Positions 15,748 through 24,997 of a stretch of 64,000 nucleotides of DNA are shown piece after piece. The DNA is taken from the NCBI GenBank assembly GCA_965662045.1, contig CBFIGE010000002.1, positions 1 to 64,000 on the forward strand, in the 5' to 3' direction. A program made the translations under genes and the position numbers. Within the stretch, counting starts at the first letter, position 1, and each line of letters starts with the position of its first letter. This DNA is from UBA3478 sp965662045 (GTDB taxonomy: Bacteria > Bacteroidota > Bacteroidia > Flavobacteriales > Flavobacteriaceae). The notes beneath the pieces are model-generated. The model made no database searches, was not told the DNA's origin, and worked only from the letters and a program-made list of their open reading frames with translations.

Positions 15748-16725
15748 ATGCGTATAATTCTTTATGCCACACTTTTGATGTTTGCTGCTTGCAACCAGAA
15801 AAAAAACCAGGAAAAACAAACTGCTTCAACTGATTATTCCACTATTGAAGTGCAGCAACAAATCAAAGTTGAAGACATTTCAAAACATTTAAATTACTTA
15901 GCCTCTGATGAAATGAAAGGTCGAGATACTGGTAGTCCTGAAATTGAACTTGCCGCGTCTTACATTTCTACGCATTTTTCTGAAAATGGAGTTGAGCCAT
16001 ACTTTACCACCTATTTTGATACCTTACAAAATTATGATGGACTAGCGTATAATGTCGTAGGCTTAGTTCCTAGTCAAAATAAAGAAAGTGATGAATTCAT
16101 TTTAATTGGAGCACATTACGATCACATCGGTGTAGTCATGCCCCAAGAGAATTCAACGGATAGTATAGGTAATGGAGCAAATGATAACGCTACAGGGACT
16201 ACTGTGGTTATGGAGCTCGCTCGGTATTTTGGTGCTAACCCTCCCAAAGAACGATCTTTGATATTTGCTTTGTTTTCAGCGGAAGAAAAGGGGTTAAAAG
16301 GGTCAAAGCACTTGGCGAAAAAGCTAAAAGGCGAGAACTTGAATTTACCATTAATGCTCAATTTTGAAATGATGGGTATTCCTATGAATCACAACGATTA
16401 CAGTACTTATGTCACGGGATATAACAAATCCAATTTGTCTGATTTAGTGAATGAAGTAGTTCAAAAGCCTTTGGCTGGATTTTTAGAAACCGCCGAGTCT
16501 TTTAATTTATTCAGAAGATCTGATAACGCACCTTTTTACGATGAATTCGGTATCCCTGCTCATACTTTTAGTAGCTTTGACTTCACAAATTTTGATTTTT
16601 ATCACAAAACAGGGGATGAAGTAAATCTCATTAAATTTGAATTTATGGCTCAAATGACTAATGAGTTTATTGCTGTAATTGAATCTTTTGCTAACCGGTC
16701 TGAGTTGGGAGTTAAAATGAATTGA
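15748..16725 (+). CDS. M28 family metallopeptidase, lipoprotein
   Basis: A 325-residue protein. The lipobox is MFAAC with C15, so it is predicted to be a cell-envelope lipoprotein. Di-zinc aminopeptidase signatures are H123-Y-D125 (GAHYDHIG), D146 (GANDNATG) and E179-E180 (FSAEEKGLKGS). A PA-type insert is absent, which fits the short length. M28 enzymes remove N-terminal residues from peptides. The SDR gene starts 1 nt after the stop codon, so an operon is likely. Confidence 0.88.
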   Translation: MRIILYATLLMFAACNQKKNQEKQTASTDYSTIEVQQQIKVEDISKHLNYLASDEMKGRDTGSPEIELAASYISTHFSENGVEPYFTTYFDTLQNYDGLAYNVVGLVPSQNKESDEFILIGAHYDHIGVVMPQENSTDSIGNGANDNATGTTVVMELARYFGANPPKERSLIFALFSAEEKGLKGSKHLAKKLKGENLNLPLMLNFEMMGIPMNHNDYSTYVTGYNKSNLSDLVNEVVQKPLAGFLETAESFNLFRRSDNAPFYDEFGIPAHTFSSFDFTNFDFYHKTGDEVNLIKFEFMAQMTNEFIAVIESFANRSELGVKMN

Positions 16726-16726
16726 T

Positions 16727-17410
16727 ATGTCGGTAATTGTCATCACAGGTACTTCAAGAGGAATTGGTTTAGAAATGGTTAAAATTTTGGCCGAGCAAGG
16801 ACACAAGATTTATGCACTCTCACGAAATAGTAAACCTACTCAAGATTTAAATCATAAAAACGTTTTCAGTTATGTTTATGATATGGCTGATACTGATGCA
16901 GCTAAGAAATTTGTAAGTGAGCTTCAAGCTTGCGAAGAAGACCAAATTGGCGCTCTGGTGCACAATGCTGGCCGATTTGATCAATGTTCTTTAGCTGATT
17001 ACGACCTAAATCGATTTAAGGCTGTTTATGAGGTAAACGTTTTTGGTGTTGTAGCTTTGACCCAAGCTTTACTCCCTTTTATGCATTCTAAAACCCATGT
17101 ATTGAGCATGTCCTCTATGGGGGGCGTACAAGGAAGTATGAAATTTGCTGGCCTGTCGGCCTACTCTTCAAGTAAAGCTGCACTTGTAGGATTGACTGAA
17201 TTGTGGGCAGAAGAGTTTAAAGAGAATGGACCGAGATTTAATGCCCTAGCTTTAGGAGCGGTTCAAACAGAAATGTTAGAAGAGGCTTTTCCTGATTATA
17301 AGGCGCCACTAACGGCTTATGAAATGGCAATGTACGCTGCTGAGTTCACCTTAAATGGACATCGCTATTACAATGGTAAATGTCTTCAAGTCAGTAGTTC
17401 AACACCTTAA
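16727..17410 (+). CDS. Short-chain dehydrogenase/reductase
   Basis: A 227-residue Rossmann-fold protein. The nucleotide-binding motif is TGTSRGIG (7-14), NAG lies at 80-82, and the catalytic S130 and Y146-x3-K150 (YSSSK) are intact. The substrate is unknown. It is short for the family and lacks the usual long C-terminal extension. It sits between the M28 peptidase (1-nt gap) and the SprT-like gene (3-nt gap), so the three are probably co-transcribed. Confidence 0.85.
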   Translation: MSVIVITGTSRGIGLEMVKILAEQGHKIYALSRNSKPTQDLNHKNVFSYVYDMADTDAAKKFVSELQACEEDQIGALVHNAGRFDQCSLADYDLNRFKAVYEVNVFGVVALTQALLPFMHSKTHVLSMSSMGGVQGSMKFAGLSAYSSSKAALVGLTELWAEEFKENGPRFNALALGAVQTEMLEEAFPDYKAPLTAYEMAMYAAEFTLNGHRYYNGKCLQVSSSTP

Positions 17411-17413
17411 GTA

Positions 17414-18013
17414 ATGGTCGAAATACTAGAAAAATACCTTCCGGCAGCCGCTCTACAATCTTGTTTTGATTTGATTAAAAGTCAAAATGTACATCTTAAA
17501 ATTGTAAATAAACGCAAGACTAGACATGGTGATTATCGACAACTTCCAAACGGTTCCCATGTAATTACTGTTAATGCTACGGAAAATAATTATCGTTTTC
17601 TAATTACGCTAATTCATGAAATTGCTCACTTAGTGGCTTTTCAACGTTACGGTTTGCGGATAAAGCCACATGGTGTGGAATGGAAACAAACCTTCATTGA
17701 ATTGATGAAGCCCTTTTTAAATGAACGCATTTTTCCGCAACGTTTGTTACCAGTATTGCACCATCATTTTAAAAATCCCAAAGCTAGCAGCTCCACAGAT
17801 CATTTGCTTGATAAGGCTTTAATGCAATATGACATCAAATCAAACGATAAGCAGTTACTGAGCGAATTGCCCTTGGGAAGTATTTTTGCATATGGAAAAG
17901 GTCGTTGGTTTCAAAAAGGAAAAAAACGCATTAAACGATTTGAATGTACAGAACTTGACTCAAAAAGAGTATTTTTATTTCAACCCAATGTGTGGGTTGA
18001 CTTGGCCATTTAA
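17414..18013 (+). CDS. SprT-like zinc metalloprotein
   Basis: A 199-residue protein with the zinc motif H68-E-I-A-H72 and a downstream conserved histidine (HGVEW) typical of SprT-like proteins, which relate to eukaryotic Spartan. The C-terminal third is basic (GRWFQKGKKRIKRF) and may bind nucleic acid. Bacterial SprT proteins remain poorly characterised. It follows the SDR gene by 3 nt and precedes the DUF389 gene by 14 nt. Confidence 0.78.
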   Translation: MVEILEKYLPAAALQSCFDLIKSQNVHLKIVNKRKTRHGDYRQLPNGSHVITVNATENNYRFLITLIHEIAHLVAFQRYGLRIKPHGVEWKQTFIELMKPFLNERIFPQRLLPVLHHHFKNPKASSSTDHLLDKALMQYDIKSNDKQLLSELPLGSIFAYGKGRWFQKGKKRIKRFECTELDSKRVFLFQPNVWVDLAI

Positions 18014-18027
18014 GTCCTAGGTTTATT

Positions 18028-19482
18028 ATGAGTTATATACCTGAATCAAATCAAGAAAGCGATACGCTTCAGCCAAAAAATCAAATTAAAGCTGATTTTA
18101 AAGGGTTATTTAAAGGTGTTTACTTCTTTTTAAAAGAACTTTTAGATATCAAAGCTGACACCGATGCAGAAAACACAAAAGCGAGTATTCGAGCGGATAT
18201 TGCTTTCAAAGGTCATACTTCGTGGATCCTAATCTGTTCTATTTTTATTGCATCTATTGGACTTAACGCTAATTCAACTGCTGTAGTTATTGGAGCGATG
18301 TTAATCTCTCCTCTAATGGGACCTATTTTGGGTATAGGAATGTCTTTGGCTATAAACGACTTGGATCTTTTGAATCGTTCGATAAAGAATTTTTTGGTCA
18401 TGGTTGGGCTTAGTGTTTTTACAGCTTTTTTGTTTTTTGCATTATTTCCACTACGAGATGAGTCTTCTGAGTTATTGGCAAGGGTTAAACCTGATATTAG
18501 AGATGTATTGATTGCATTTTTTGGTGGTCTAGCTTTAGTCATTGCTCGTGCAAAGAAAGGCACTATGGCAAGTGTTATTTTTGGAGTAGCTATTGCTACA
18601 GCACTAATGCCGCCGCTATGCACAGTGGGTTTTGGATTGGCAGTTGGAAAATGGAATTACGCTCGTGGGGCACTCTATTTGTTCATTATCAATACAATGT
18701 TTATCGCATTGGCTACTTATTTGGTGATTAAATATTTGAGATTTCCAATGGTCAGATATGCGAATTCGCAGCGCAGACGATTTATAGCTAGATTGGTCTC
18801 AATTATGGGTTTTGTGGTGATTATCCCTGCCGGAATAACTTTTTATAGCGTACTTCAAGAGAGTTTGTTTCGTCGAGATGCACAATCTTTTTTAAGTGAG
18901 ACTATTGAAATTTATCAATTCAATCAAAATGGTATTTATCGCAAAGAACTTACGGAGTTAAAATACGACCAGAAAGAAGGCTCTGAAATTGCGATGGTAG
19001 TCATCGGCGATGAAACTATTCCTCAAAGTGTCATCAATACTTGGACTGTACAAAAAAATCAATACGACCGTTTAAAAGACGCTAATTTAGAGGTGTTTCA
19101 AGGTGCTGAAAATGATAATGGGAACGAAATGCAATACGTTTTAGAGCTTTATGAAAGTAAAAAAAATGAATTGCTCTCTAAAGAAAATCAGATTTCTGTT
19201 TTAGAACAAGAGGTAGCTAGATTATCTAGTATAAAACGAGAAGACTTTCCATTTGAACAACTCAAACTCGAATTGAAATCAGGCTTTCCGGAGATTGTGA
19301 ATTTAAATTATTCCAATAAAATAACCACTGATTTCAAAATTCAAGATACTATTCCTTTTTTGGAGGTAAGATGGAATTCTGCCCTTGATACTTTTCAAAT
19401 CAGGGACCTAAGTATGCGTTTGCAAAACTGGATACGTGTGAGAATGGGAGATCAAAAGATTGTGGTTAAGGCTATTCCTTAA
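18028..19482 (+). CDS. DUF389 domain membrane protein (TIGR00341-like)
   Basis: A 484-residue protein. A charged N-terminal stretch of about 60 residues is followed by about six membrane helices to residue ~275. The typical DUF389 start GLNANSTAVVIGAMLISPLM and the downstream motif VIARAKKGTMASVIFG are visible. The C-terminal ~200 residues are soluble and contain a coiled coil (LLSKENQISVLEQEVARL). The function of the family is not established. Its stop codon overlaps the stop of the convergent ABC gene by 4 nt. Confidence 0.85.
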   Translation: MSYIPESNQESDTLQPKNQIKADFKGLFKGVYFFLKELLDIKADTDAENTKASIRADIAFKGHTSWILICSIFIASIGLNANSTAVVIGAMLISPLMGPILGIGMSLAINDLDLLNRSIKNFLVMVGLSVFTAFLFFALFPLRDESSELLARVKPDIRDVLIAFFGGLALVIARAKKGTMASVIFGVAIATALMPPLCTVGFGLAVGKWNYARGALYLFIINTMFIALATYLVIKYLRFPMVRYANSQRRRFIARLVSIMGFVVIIPAGITFYSVLQESLFRRDAQSFLSETIEIYQFNQNGIYRKELTELKYDQKEGSEIAMVVIGDETIPQSVINTWTVQKNQYDRLKDANLEVFQGAENDNGNEMQYVLELYESKKNELLSKENQISVLEQEVARLSSIKREDFPFEQLKLELKSGFPEIVNLNYSNKITTDFKIQDTIPFLEVRWNSALDTFQIRDLSMRLQNWIRVRMGDQKIVVKAIP

Positions 19483-20252
19483 TTTTGCTGGTCTTCGATA
19501 ATATACATTTGCCTCACTTTTTTAAACAGGGCAGAGGAGTAAACAAAATTAGTGACGGCTTCGTTATCTGTTTTAAAGATTTCTTTATGCGTTCCTTCCC
19601 ATTCTTTAAAACCGTTTTTCAAAAAGACAATACTTTCACCAATTTGCATAACTGAATTCATGTCATGAGTATTGATAATCGTGGTCATTTGATACTCTTT
19701 TGTGATTTCTTGTATCAGTTCGTCAATCAAAATGGCTGTATTTGGGTCAAGCCCTGAATTAGGTTCGTCACAAAACAGGTATTTGGGATTCATTACAATA
19801 GCTCTTGCAATTGCCACTCGTTTTTGCATTCCTCCAGATATTTCTGAAGGATATTTTGAATTGACATTATGCAGATTAACGCGCTCTAAAACTTCATCGA
19901 CTCTACGATTCATTTCTTTATGAGACAGTTTTGTGAACATCTCTAAAGGAAATCTGACATTATCTCCTATATTTTTTGAATCAAATAATGCAGAGCCTTG
20001 AAAAACCATTCCCATTTCTTGCCTGAGTTGGGTGTATTGATTTTTAGACATTTCATTTAAACTAAGTCCGGAGTAATAGATCTCTCCTGAATCTGGGGTG
20101 TGTATACCAAGTAAGCTTTTGAGAAAAACTGTTTTACCCGAGCCACTTGCACCTATAATTAAATTGGTGATTCCTTTCTGAAATGTTGTACTCACTCCTT
20201 TTAAAACAGAGGTGCCATCAAAACTCTTATGTAAATTTTCAACTTGAATCAT
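19479..20252 (-). CDS. ABC transporter ATP-binding protein, MlaF type
   Basis: A 257-residue ATPase. Walker A is GASGSGKT (34-41), the Q-loop is VFQGSALFDS, the signature is SGGMQKR (139-145), and Walker B ends in CDEP (161-164). FQGSALFDS and NSGLDP are typical of the MlaF/YrbF clade, which energises phospholipid or sterol transport with an MlaE permease. It starts directly where the permease gene stops. No MCE (MlaD) gene is adjacent. Confidence 0.9.
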   Translation of the reverse strand: MIQVENLHKSFDGTSVLKGVSTTFQKGITNLIIGASGSGKTVFLKSLLGIHTPDSGEIYYSGLSLNEMSKNQYTQLRQEMGMVFQGSALFDSKNIGDNVRFPLEMFTKLSHKEMNRRVDEVLERVNLHNVNSKYPSEISGGMQKRVAIARAIVMNPKYLFCDEPNSGLDPNTAILIDELIQEITKEYQMTTIINTHDMNSVMQIGESIVFLKNGFKEWEGTHKEIFKTDNEAVTNFVYSSALFKKVRQMYIIEDQQN

Positions 20253-20989
20253 TAGCCTAGCAACAACTGTGTTAGAAAATAGTTTAAAATAATCACAACT
20301 ACTGAGGTCCAGATGAAGGATACCGTACTTGCTTTTCCAACTTCGAGTGCCCCCCCTTTTAAATAAAAACCAAAATAAGATGGTATTGTTGCAATCACAA
20401 AGGCAAAAACGACACTTTTAATAAAGGCATAGGTGACGTGAAATGGAATAAAATCTAGTTGAATACCAATGATAAAGTCAGCAGAAGGAGCGAATCCACC
20501 CACTGAGGCTGCAATATATCCTCCAAAAACACCCACGAACATTGAAATCGCAATAGCAAAGGGATACATCAACATGGCTATTATTTTTGGAAATATGAGG
20601 TAATTCAGGGCATTTACACCCATCACTTCTAGTGCGTCAATTTGTTCTGTAACGCGCATCGAACCAATACTAGAGGTAATATAAGACCCTACCTTTCCTA
20701 CCATGATTATAGAGGTGAATGTAGGAGCAAATTCAAGTATTACAGATTGCCTTGTAGCAAAGCCAATTAGATTTTTAGGTATAAAAGGTGAAGTTAAGTT
20801 TAGCGCAGTTTGTATGGTTACAACTCCTCCAATAAAGAAGGAGATGAAAATGATTATACCTAAGGAATTAAAAATAAGCTCGTCTATTTCTTTGAAAATC
20901 AGTCCTTTCATGACAGACCATTTCGTGGGTTTTCGAAACACCTGAATAATCATAATAAAATAGCGTCCTATGGCAGAAATGTATTTCAT
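20252..20989 (-). CDS. ABC transporter permease, MlaE type
   Basis: A 245-residue protein from the ATG at 20989 (MKYISAIGRYFIM); an upstream in-frame ATG at 21010 looks less natural. It has five to six membrane helices and the MlaE-family features EFAPTFTSIIMVGKVGSYI, SIGSMRVTEQIDALEVMGV and a conserved C-terminal half. With the ATPase it would form the inner-membrane part of an Mla-like lipid transporter between inner and outer membrane. The two genes form an operon. Confidence 0.9.
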   Translation of the reverse strand: MKYISAIGRYFIMIIQVFRKPTKWSVMKGLIFKEIDELIFNSLGIIIFISFFIGGVVTIQTALNLTSPFIPKNLIGFATRQSVILEFAPTFTSIIMVGKVGSYITSSIGSMRVTEQIDALEVMGVNALNYLIFPKIIAMLMYPFAIAISMFVGVFGGYIAASVGGFAPSADFIIGIQLDFIPFHVTYAFIKSVVFAFVIATIPSYFGFYLKGGALEVGKASTVSFIWTSVVVIILNYFLTQLLLG

Positions 20990-21054
20990 ACAAGCATAAA
21001 AATAAAACATTTAAAGCAAGTCTTCATTGGCTTTTTGATAATGATTTAGATTTC

Positions 21055-21085
21055 AAAAAAAATGAGGAGCCCAGGGTTCCTCATT
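21055..21085 (-). terminator. Rho-independent terminator of the gene at 21111-22016
   Basis: AATGAGGA at 21061-21068 pairs with TCCTCATT at 21078-21085, with additional inner pairs. On the reverse strand it is followed by an unbroken T-run (the A-run at 21055-21060 on the + strand). Confidence 0.88.
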
Positions 21086-21110
21086 GTTGTTGTGTAATTG
21101 CTTTTTGGCT

Positions 21111-22016
21111 TTAATACTCGACGGCTTGTCCTTGAACTCCTATTGACCAATGGATTTGAACAATCTTCCACGCTCCATTTCGTTTTTGAATGACTCCGCT
21201 ATTTCTGACGTTTTCAACAGACATGGATTCTCCGTTTACCTCAAATGAAAAATTGAGCAGTTGAGTATACGAAGCCATATCGCCGCTTGAACTCATAATG
21301 ACATTTCTATTGGAGTGAGTAAACGTAGGATTTTCAATAGCCAGCTGACCTTCAATGGAAGTCTTCATTGCCTCCCAACCCGAATAGTATTCTGCAGTAT
21401 CAGTGCCAATCAAAATGGCATCTGACGCAAATGTGTTTTGTGCAGTTTCAATACTACTCTCATAAAAGAAGTTAAATTGGTTGTCAATGAATGTGTTTGC
21501 CTCTAACTCGAGGCTTTCTAGATCAATGACCTTTGGAGTAGAACTCATAGTCGAAATCATTCTGCTGTAATTAGCGTAAGCCTCATTGTAGGCTACAGTA
21601 AAAGGAAAGTTTGAAAGGGTGGCCTTCAACTCATCGGAGATGTTTCCATGGATACTGATCATTTCAATAGTAAAAAATGAGTTGAATTGTGCAAATGCAT
21701 CTTCTAATATCCCTCCTTCAGAAACATTAGTTGCATGATTAATCATGGCATCTGCATTTTTATAGCGCTCAATTAAAATTACTTTTTCTCCCGACTCAAA
21801 AAAGCCCCATCCCATGGAGTTAGGTTCATTCTTTTCTACTTGTGCCGTGTAGTATTCAGTAAATGCTGCTACTTCTGCTTTAGATTTGCCGTTAACGCTC
21901 ATGTCAACCACGAAAAGGAGCTCATCGCTATTATTTTCTTCGACCTGTTTCATTTGGCCATCCTGACATCCGAATAAAAAAATGCTTATGCCTAAAAGAT
22001 TGTAAAATGATTTCAT
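21111..22016 (-). CDS. Lipoprotein with monooxygenase-like (ABM) and SnoaL/NTF2-like domains
   Basis: A 301-residue protein. The lipobox is FLFGC with C17. Residues about 30-110 look like an antibiotic-biosynthesis-monooxygenase-type ferredoxin fold (a short beta-alpha-beta unit with NSMGWGFFESGEKVILIERY). Residues about 175-300 look like a SnoaL/NTF2-like cone (DAILIGTDTAEYYSGWEAM through NGAWKIVQIHWS). Neither half shows a clear catalytic set, so binding rather than catalysis is possible. It is monocistronic and divergent from the signalling operon starting at 22114. Confidence 0.7.
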   Translation of the reverse strand: MKSFYNLLGISIFLFGCQDGQMKQVEENNSDELLFVVDMSVNGKSKAEVAAFTEYYTAQVEKNEPNSMGWGFFESGEKVILIERYKNADAMINHATNVSEGGILEDAFAQFNSFFTIEMISIHGNISDELKATLSNFPFTVAYNEAYANYSRMISTMSSTPKVIDLESLELEANTFIDNQFNFFYESSIETAQNTFASDAILIGTDTAEYYSGWEAMKTSIEGQLAIENPTFTHSNRNVIMSSSGDMASYTQLLNFSFEVNGESMSVENVRNSGVIQKRNGAWKIVQIHWSIGVQGQAVEY

Positions 22017-22058
22017 GGTGTTTAATTATTGATTATTGTAATATAATGAAATAAGTTT

Positions 22059-22088
22059 TTGTAATCTCACCATTAATACTTACTTTCA
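22059..22088 (+). promoter_or_regulatory. Possible promoter of the 22114-28171 operon
   Basis: TTG at 22059-22061 is followed after 19 nt by TACTTTCA at 22081-22088. This matches TAnnTTTG at all but the last two positions. The spacing is exact and the TTG start codon lies 25 nt downstream. Confidence 0.35.
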
Positions 22089-22113
22089 TTTCACAACCAA
22101 AAACCTATAACAT

Positions 22114-22890
22114 TTGAATTTAAAGATTGTATTTGTTTGTGCCTTTTTATTTATTAATACCTTAAGTTTTGCTCAAGCCATTATCGATACTGAAGCTAGT
22201 CTAAAAAAAATCGATACTACTTTTCATGTCTTTGCGAACTTTATGAGTGATCGTAAAAAAGGGAATGTTAATCTGTCTTTCATGCGTGGGGACCTAACCC
22301 TAGGTTCAAGAAAAAACAACCATTTATTTAGGTTGACCTACGCTCATAATTCAACAAAGTTTAATGGGAATTTATTTGATCGAAGTAACACTTTCCAATT
22401 TCGTTGGAATCATATTATAAACGAAAAGAATTCACTCTTTATGTTTGTTCAATCAGGAAATAACATAAGATCTTACATTGATCAAAGAAGTTTGATCGGA
22501 CTAGGTTGGCGAAAGCATTTGTATTTGAAAGACAAGGATTATTTTGATTTAGCGATAGGTCCCTTTCGGGAATTTGAAAAATATTCAAGTTATAGCTTTA
22601 ATGATGAGTCTTATCCTTCAACTGAAAATCTAACTACTCGTATTTCTTTTAATTTATTTGGCTCTGTTAAGCTTTTTAAAAATATAACTGCACTGACCAC
22701 AGTATATAGTCAGTGGAGATACAATAATATAAATGATGTTCGCGTTTTTGGTAATCAATACATAAGATTTAAAGTAAATGAAAAGGTAAGTACTTATTTG
22801 CGCTATGTACTTTATTACAGGTCTGTAATTTATGTACAACCTCTTAAAAATGACTCTGATTTTCTTTACGGTATTGAAATAAATATTTAG
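22114..22890 (+). CDS. Outer-membrane beta-barrel-like protein, unknown function
   Basis: A 258-residue protein read from a TTG start, followed by a clean signal peptide (MNLKIVFVCAFLFINTLSF). The mature part alternates hydrophobic and polar residues in short strands (NVNLSFMRGDLTLGS, NHLFRLTYAHNS, STYLRYVLYYRS) and resembles DUF481-type barrels. It ends in a strand-like segment with no terminal Phe. It stands first in an operon with the DUF5706 gene 3 nt downstream. Confidence 0.7.
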   Translation: MNLKIVFVCAFLFINTLSFAQAIIDTEASLKKIDTTFHVFANFMSDRKKGNVNLSFMRGDLTLGSRKNNHLFRLTYAHNSTKFNGNLFDRSNTFQFRWNHIINEKNSLFMFVQSGNNIRSYIDQRSLIGLGWRKHLYLKDKDYFDLAIGPFREFEKYSSYSFNDESYPSTENLTTRISFNLFGSVKLFKNITALTTVYSQWRYNNINDVRVFGNQYIRFKVNEKVSTYLRYVLYYRSVIYVQPLKNDSDFLYGIEINI

Positions 22891-22893
22891 AAT

Positions 22894-23418
22894 ATGAAAA
22901 TTACTAATGATGATTTTTGGGAAATCATAAAATACAATCACAACCAAATTCAGTTTGCTGAAATTAAGGCTAGTGCAGTAGTATCTATATATGGTTTGTT
23001 TATTACGGTTGCTTATACGATTGACATACTTGATGAAGAAAACATGTATGCCTTTAAATTCGATACCGTTTTTGATTATATACTGCTAATCGTTGCATTG
23101 CCTATTTTATATTTCGTCGGTGATTCATTCGTGAATTGTGTTCGATGTTTTTTACCAAGATTAAAAGAATCTTCTCTAGTATCGCCATTATTTTTTGGAG
23201 ATATGGCTTTGAACTATAAGGATTTTGATCTTTACAAGGATGAATTAATTGGCTTGACTAATAATGAGAATGAATATAAAAATCACTTATCTCATATGGT
23301 CTATGTTACAGGAAATATAGCATTTACAAAAATGAGTAGAGTTAATTCTGCTATTAAATCACTAATTAAATCAATGGTACTATTTGTACTATTTCTTTTA
23401 TTGAACTATATATTTTAA
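22894..23418 (+). CDS. DUF5706 membrane protein, Pycsar-effector (PycTM)-like
   Basis: A 174-residue protein. The N-terminal helix carries FAEIKASAVVSIYG (residues 21-34), matching the A-D/E-x-K-A-S pattern of DUF5706. A second membrane helix follows at about 60-80, then P88-R89-L90, then LFFG (99-102), an acidic loop, and YKNHLSHMVYVTGNIAFTK (128-146) before a last hydrophobic helix (~160-173). In characterised Pycsar systems such proteins sense cCMP or cUMP and damage the inner membrane. Here it is inside a signalling operon and no PycC-type cyclase is next to it, so a defence role is inference. Confidence 0.72.
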   Translation: MKITNDDFWEIIKYNHNQIQFAEIKASAVVSIYGLFITVAYTIDILDEENMYAFKFDTVFDYILLIVALPILYFVGDSFVNCVRCFLPRLKESSLVSPLFFGDMALNYKDFDLYKDELIGLTNNENEYKNHLSHMVYVTGNIAFTKMSRVNSAIKSLIKSMVLFVLFLLLNYIF

Positions 23419-23436
23419 CTACTATAAATTATAAAA

Positions 23437-24984
23437 ATGAAAAAGTTTTTACTCCTAATAGTATCGATTACGTTATTTACTTCTTGTCAAGAGGATAAAG
23501 ATGTCAAATTTATTCCTTTAACAACCAATTCCATCGAGGCTAAACAAGCCTTCATGGAGGGTGTTTTTCGAAATGATCAAAACGAGGCCAATGAATCAAG
23601 GGAGAGTTTTAAAAAGGCCTTAGATTTTGATAATGATTTTCTGTTGGCAAAGATTTACTACAATTCCAATAGTCCTGAAGAAAATAGGTCAAGATTATTA
23701 GAAGCCTATGAGAATAGAATGACTGTTTCTGAAATTGAGCAGAAAATTATTGAGTCTAATTATCAAAGAAGAATTTATAATGATTTACCCGGTTCTATTG
23801 AAATAATGGATGAACTGCTTCAAAAGTATAGCGATATTCCTTTTTTATTTGAAACTACTGGCTACATGAAGTCTTTTAATAAAGATTTTGACGACGCCAT
23901 TAATTATTGGAATAGAGCATTGGAATTAAATCCAAATTCATACATGTCTGCTTTGGCTTTGGGTTTACTAAATGTGACCGTTGGTACGGACTATATGCCT
24001 TTGCCTGAAGATAGAAGAGATTTGGAAAAAGGAAAAGAGTGGTTGAAGTTGGCCTCTAAAATTCGTCCTGATGCCTCTGCAACTCCTCGATTTTTAGGGA
24101 ATATTTATAGAGCAGAGGGAGATTTAGAAGAAGCTCTGTCATTATATCAAACAGCAGTTCAAAAGAATACGGAAAAGACATCACAAATCATGGAACAGAG
24201 ATTGATGGTAGGACATACTTTAAGCGCCATGGGGAATTACGATTCTGCTAGAGAATGGTATGAAAAAACTATAGAAGTGTCCTTAAATGATTTCTGGTGG
24301 GCACAAAACCATGTTTATTATTCTTACACATGGCTAGCACAGAAAAGGTATGATGAAGCAGTAAAATTTTTGACACAAGCACAAAATGAAATTGAAAAGA
24401 TGAATTTATCAACCTTTGTTTTAAATAATATTTTAAATAGAGTTGAATTTAATAGGTGGTTAATATTAGCTCACAGTTTAAGGAAAGAAGAATCACAACA
24501 GTCTTTATCTTTATTTAACGACCGAGCTACAGAGAATTTTGAGCAATCATTAGCTAATGCAATTGATAGTAAAGAAATTGAAAGCTTAAAAAGAAATCAT
24601 TCTTCGGGAGTTATATATAGAAATGCCTGGTCAGATATAATCTTTGGAGAATATGAATCTGCGAGCAGAAATTTGGAATTATTAAAAGATTTGCAAGCAC
24701 CATGGATTGATAAGGATCCTGAGGCATTCAACGGTTATTATGAGCTTTCAGGATATTTAAACCTTAATCAAGGAAACATTGAAAACGCTCTGGATAATTA
24801 CGAAAAAAGGAAGGAAATGGGCGATCTTGGTGAGTATCACGATTACTTTTATGCTTTGTGTCTAAAGGCAACAGGTAACCAAGAGAAAAGCGATCAAATC
24901 ATGGTTTCTTTAGCAAATAATCCTTTTGTAGATTGGAACATATCTATAGTGAGAAACCTAGCCAAAGCACAAGTCAAATCTTAA
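23437..24984 (+). CDS. Tetratricopeptide-repeat lipoprotein
   Basis: A 515-residue protein. The lipobox is FTSC with C17, after MKKFLLLIVSITL. Several TPR-like helix pairs follow, for example DFDDAINYWNRALELNPNSY (about 150-170), GDLEEALSLYQTAVQKN, GNYDSAREWYEKTIEV and GNIENALDNYEKRKEMG. It is probably anchored in the periplasmic leaflet of a membrane and acts as a protein-interaction scaffold. It lies 18 nt after the DUF5706 gene and 13 nt before the sensor phosphatase, so all are co-transcribed and it may present a ligand or partner to the sensor. Confidence 0.82.
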   Translation: MKKFLLLIVSITLFTSCQEDKDVKFIPLTTNSIEAKQAFMEGVFRNDQNEANESRESFKKALDFDNDFLLAKIYYNSNSPEENRSRLLEAYENRMTVSEIEQKIIESNYQRRIYNDLPGSIEIMDELLQKYSDIPFLFETTGYMKSFNKDFDDAINYWNRALELNPNSYMSALALGLLNVTVGTDYMPLPEDRRDLEKGKEWLKLASKIRPDASATPRFLGNIYRAEGDLEEALSLYQTAVQKNTEKTSQIMEQRLMVGHTLSAMGNYDSAREWYEKTIEVSLNDFWWAQNHVYYSYTWLAQKRYDEAVKFLTQAQNEIEKMNLSTFVLNNILNRVEFNRWLILAHSLRKEESQQSLSLFNDRATENFEQSLANAIDSKEIESLKRNHSSGVIYRNAWSDIIFGEYESASRNLELLKDLQAPWIDKDPEAFNGYYELSGYLNLNQGNIENALDNYEKRKEMGDLGEYHDYFYALCLKATGNQEKSDQIMVSLANNPFVDWNISIVRNLAKAQVKS

Positions 24985-24997
24985 TCATAGCAGTATT

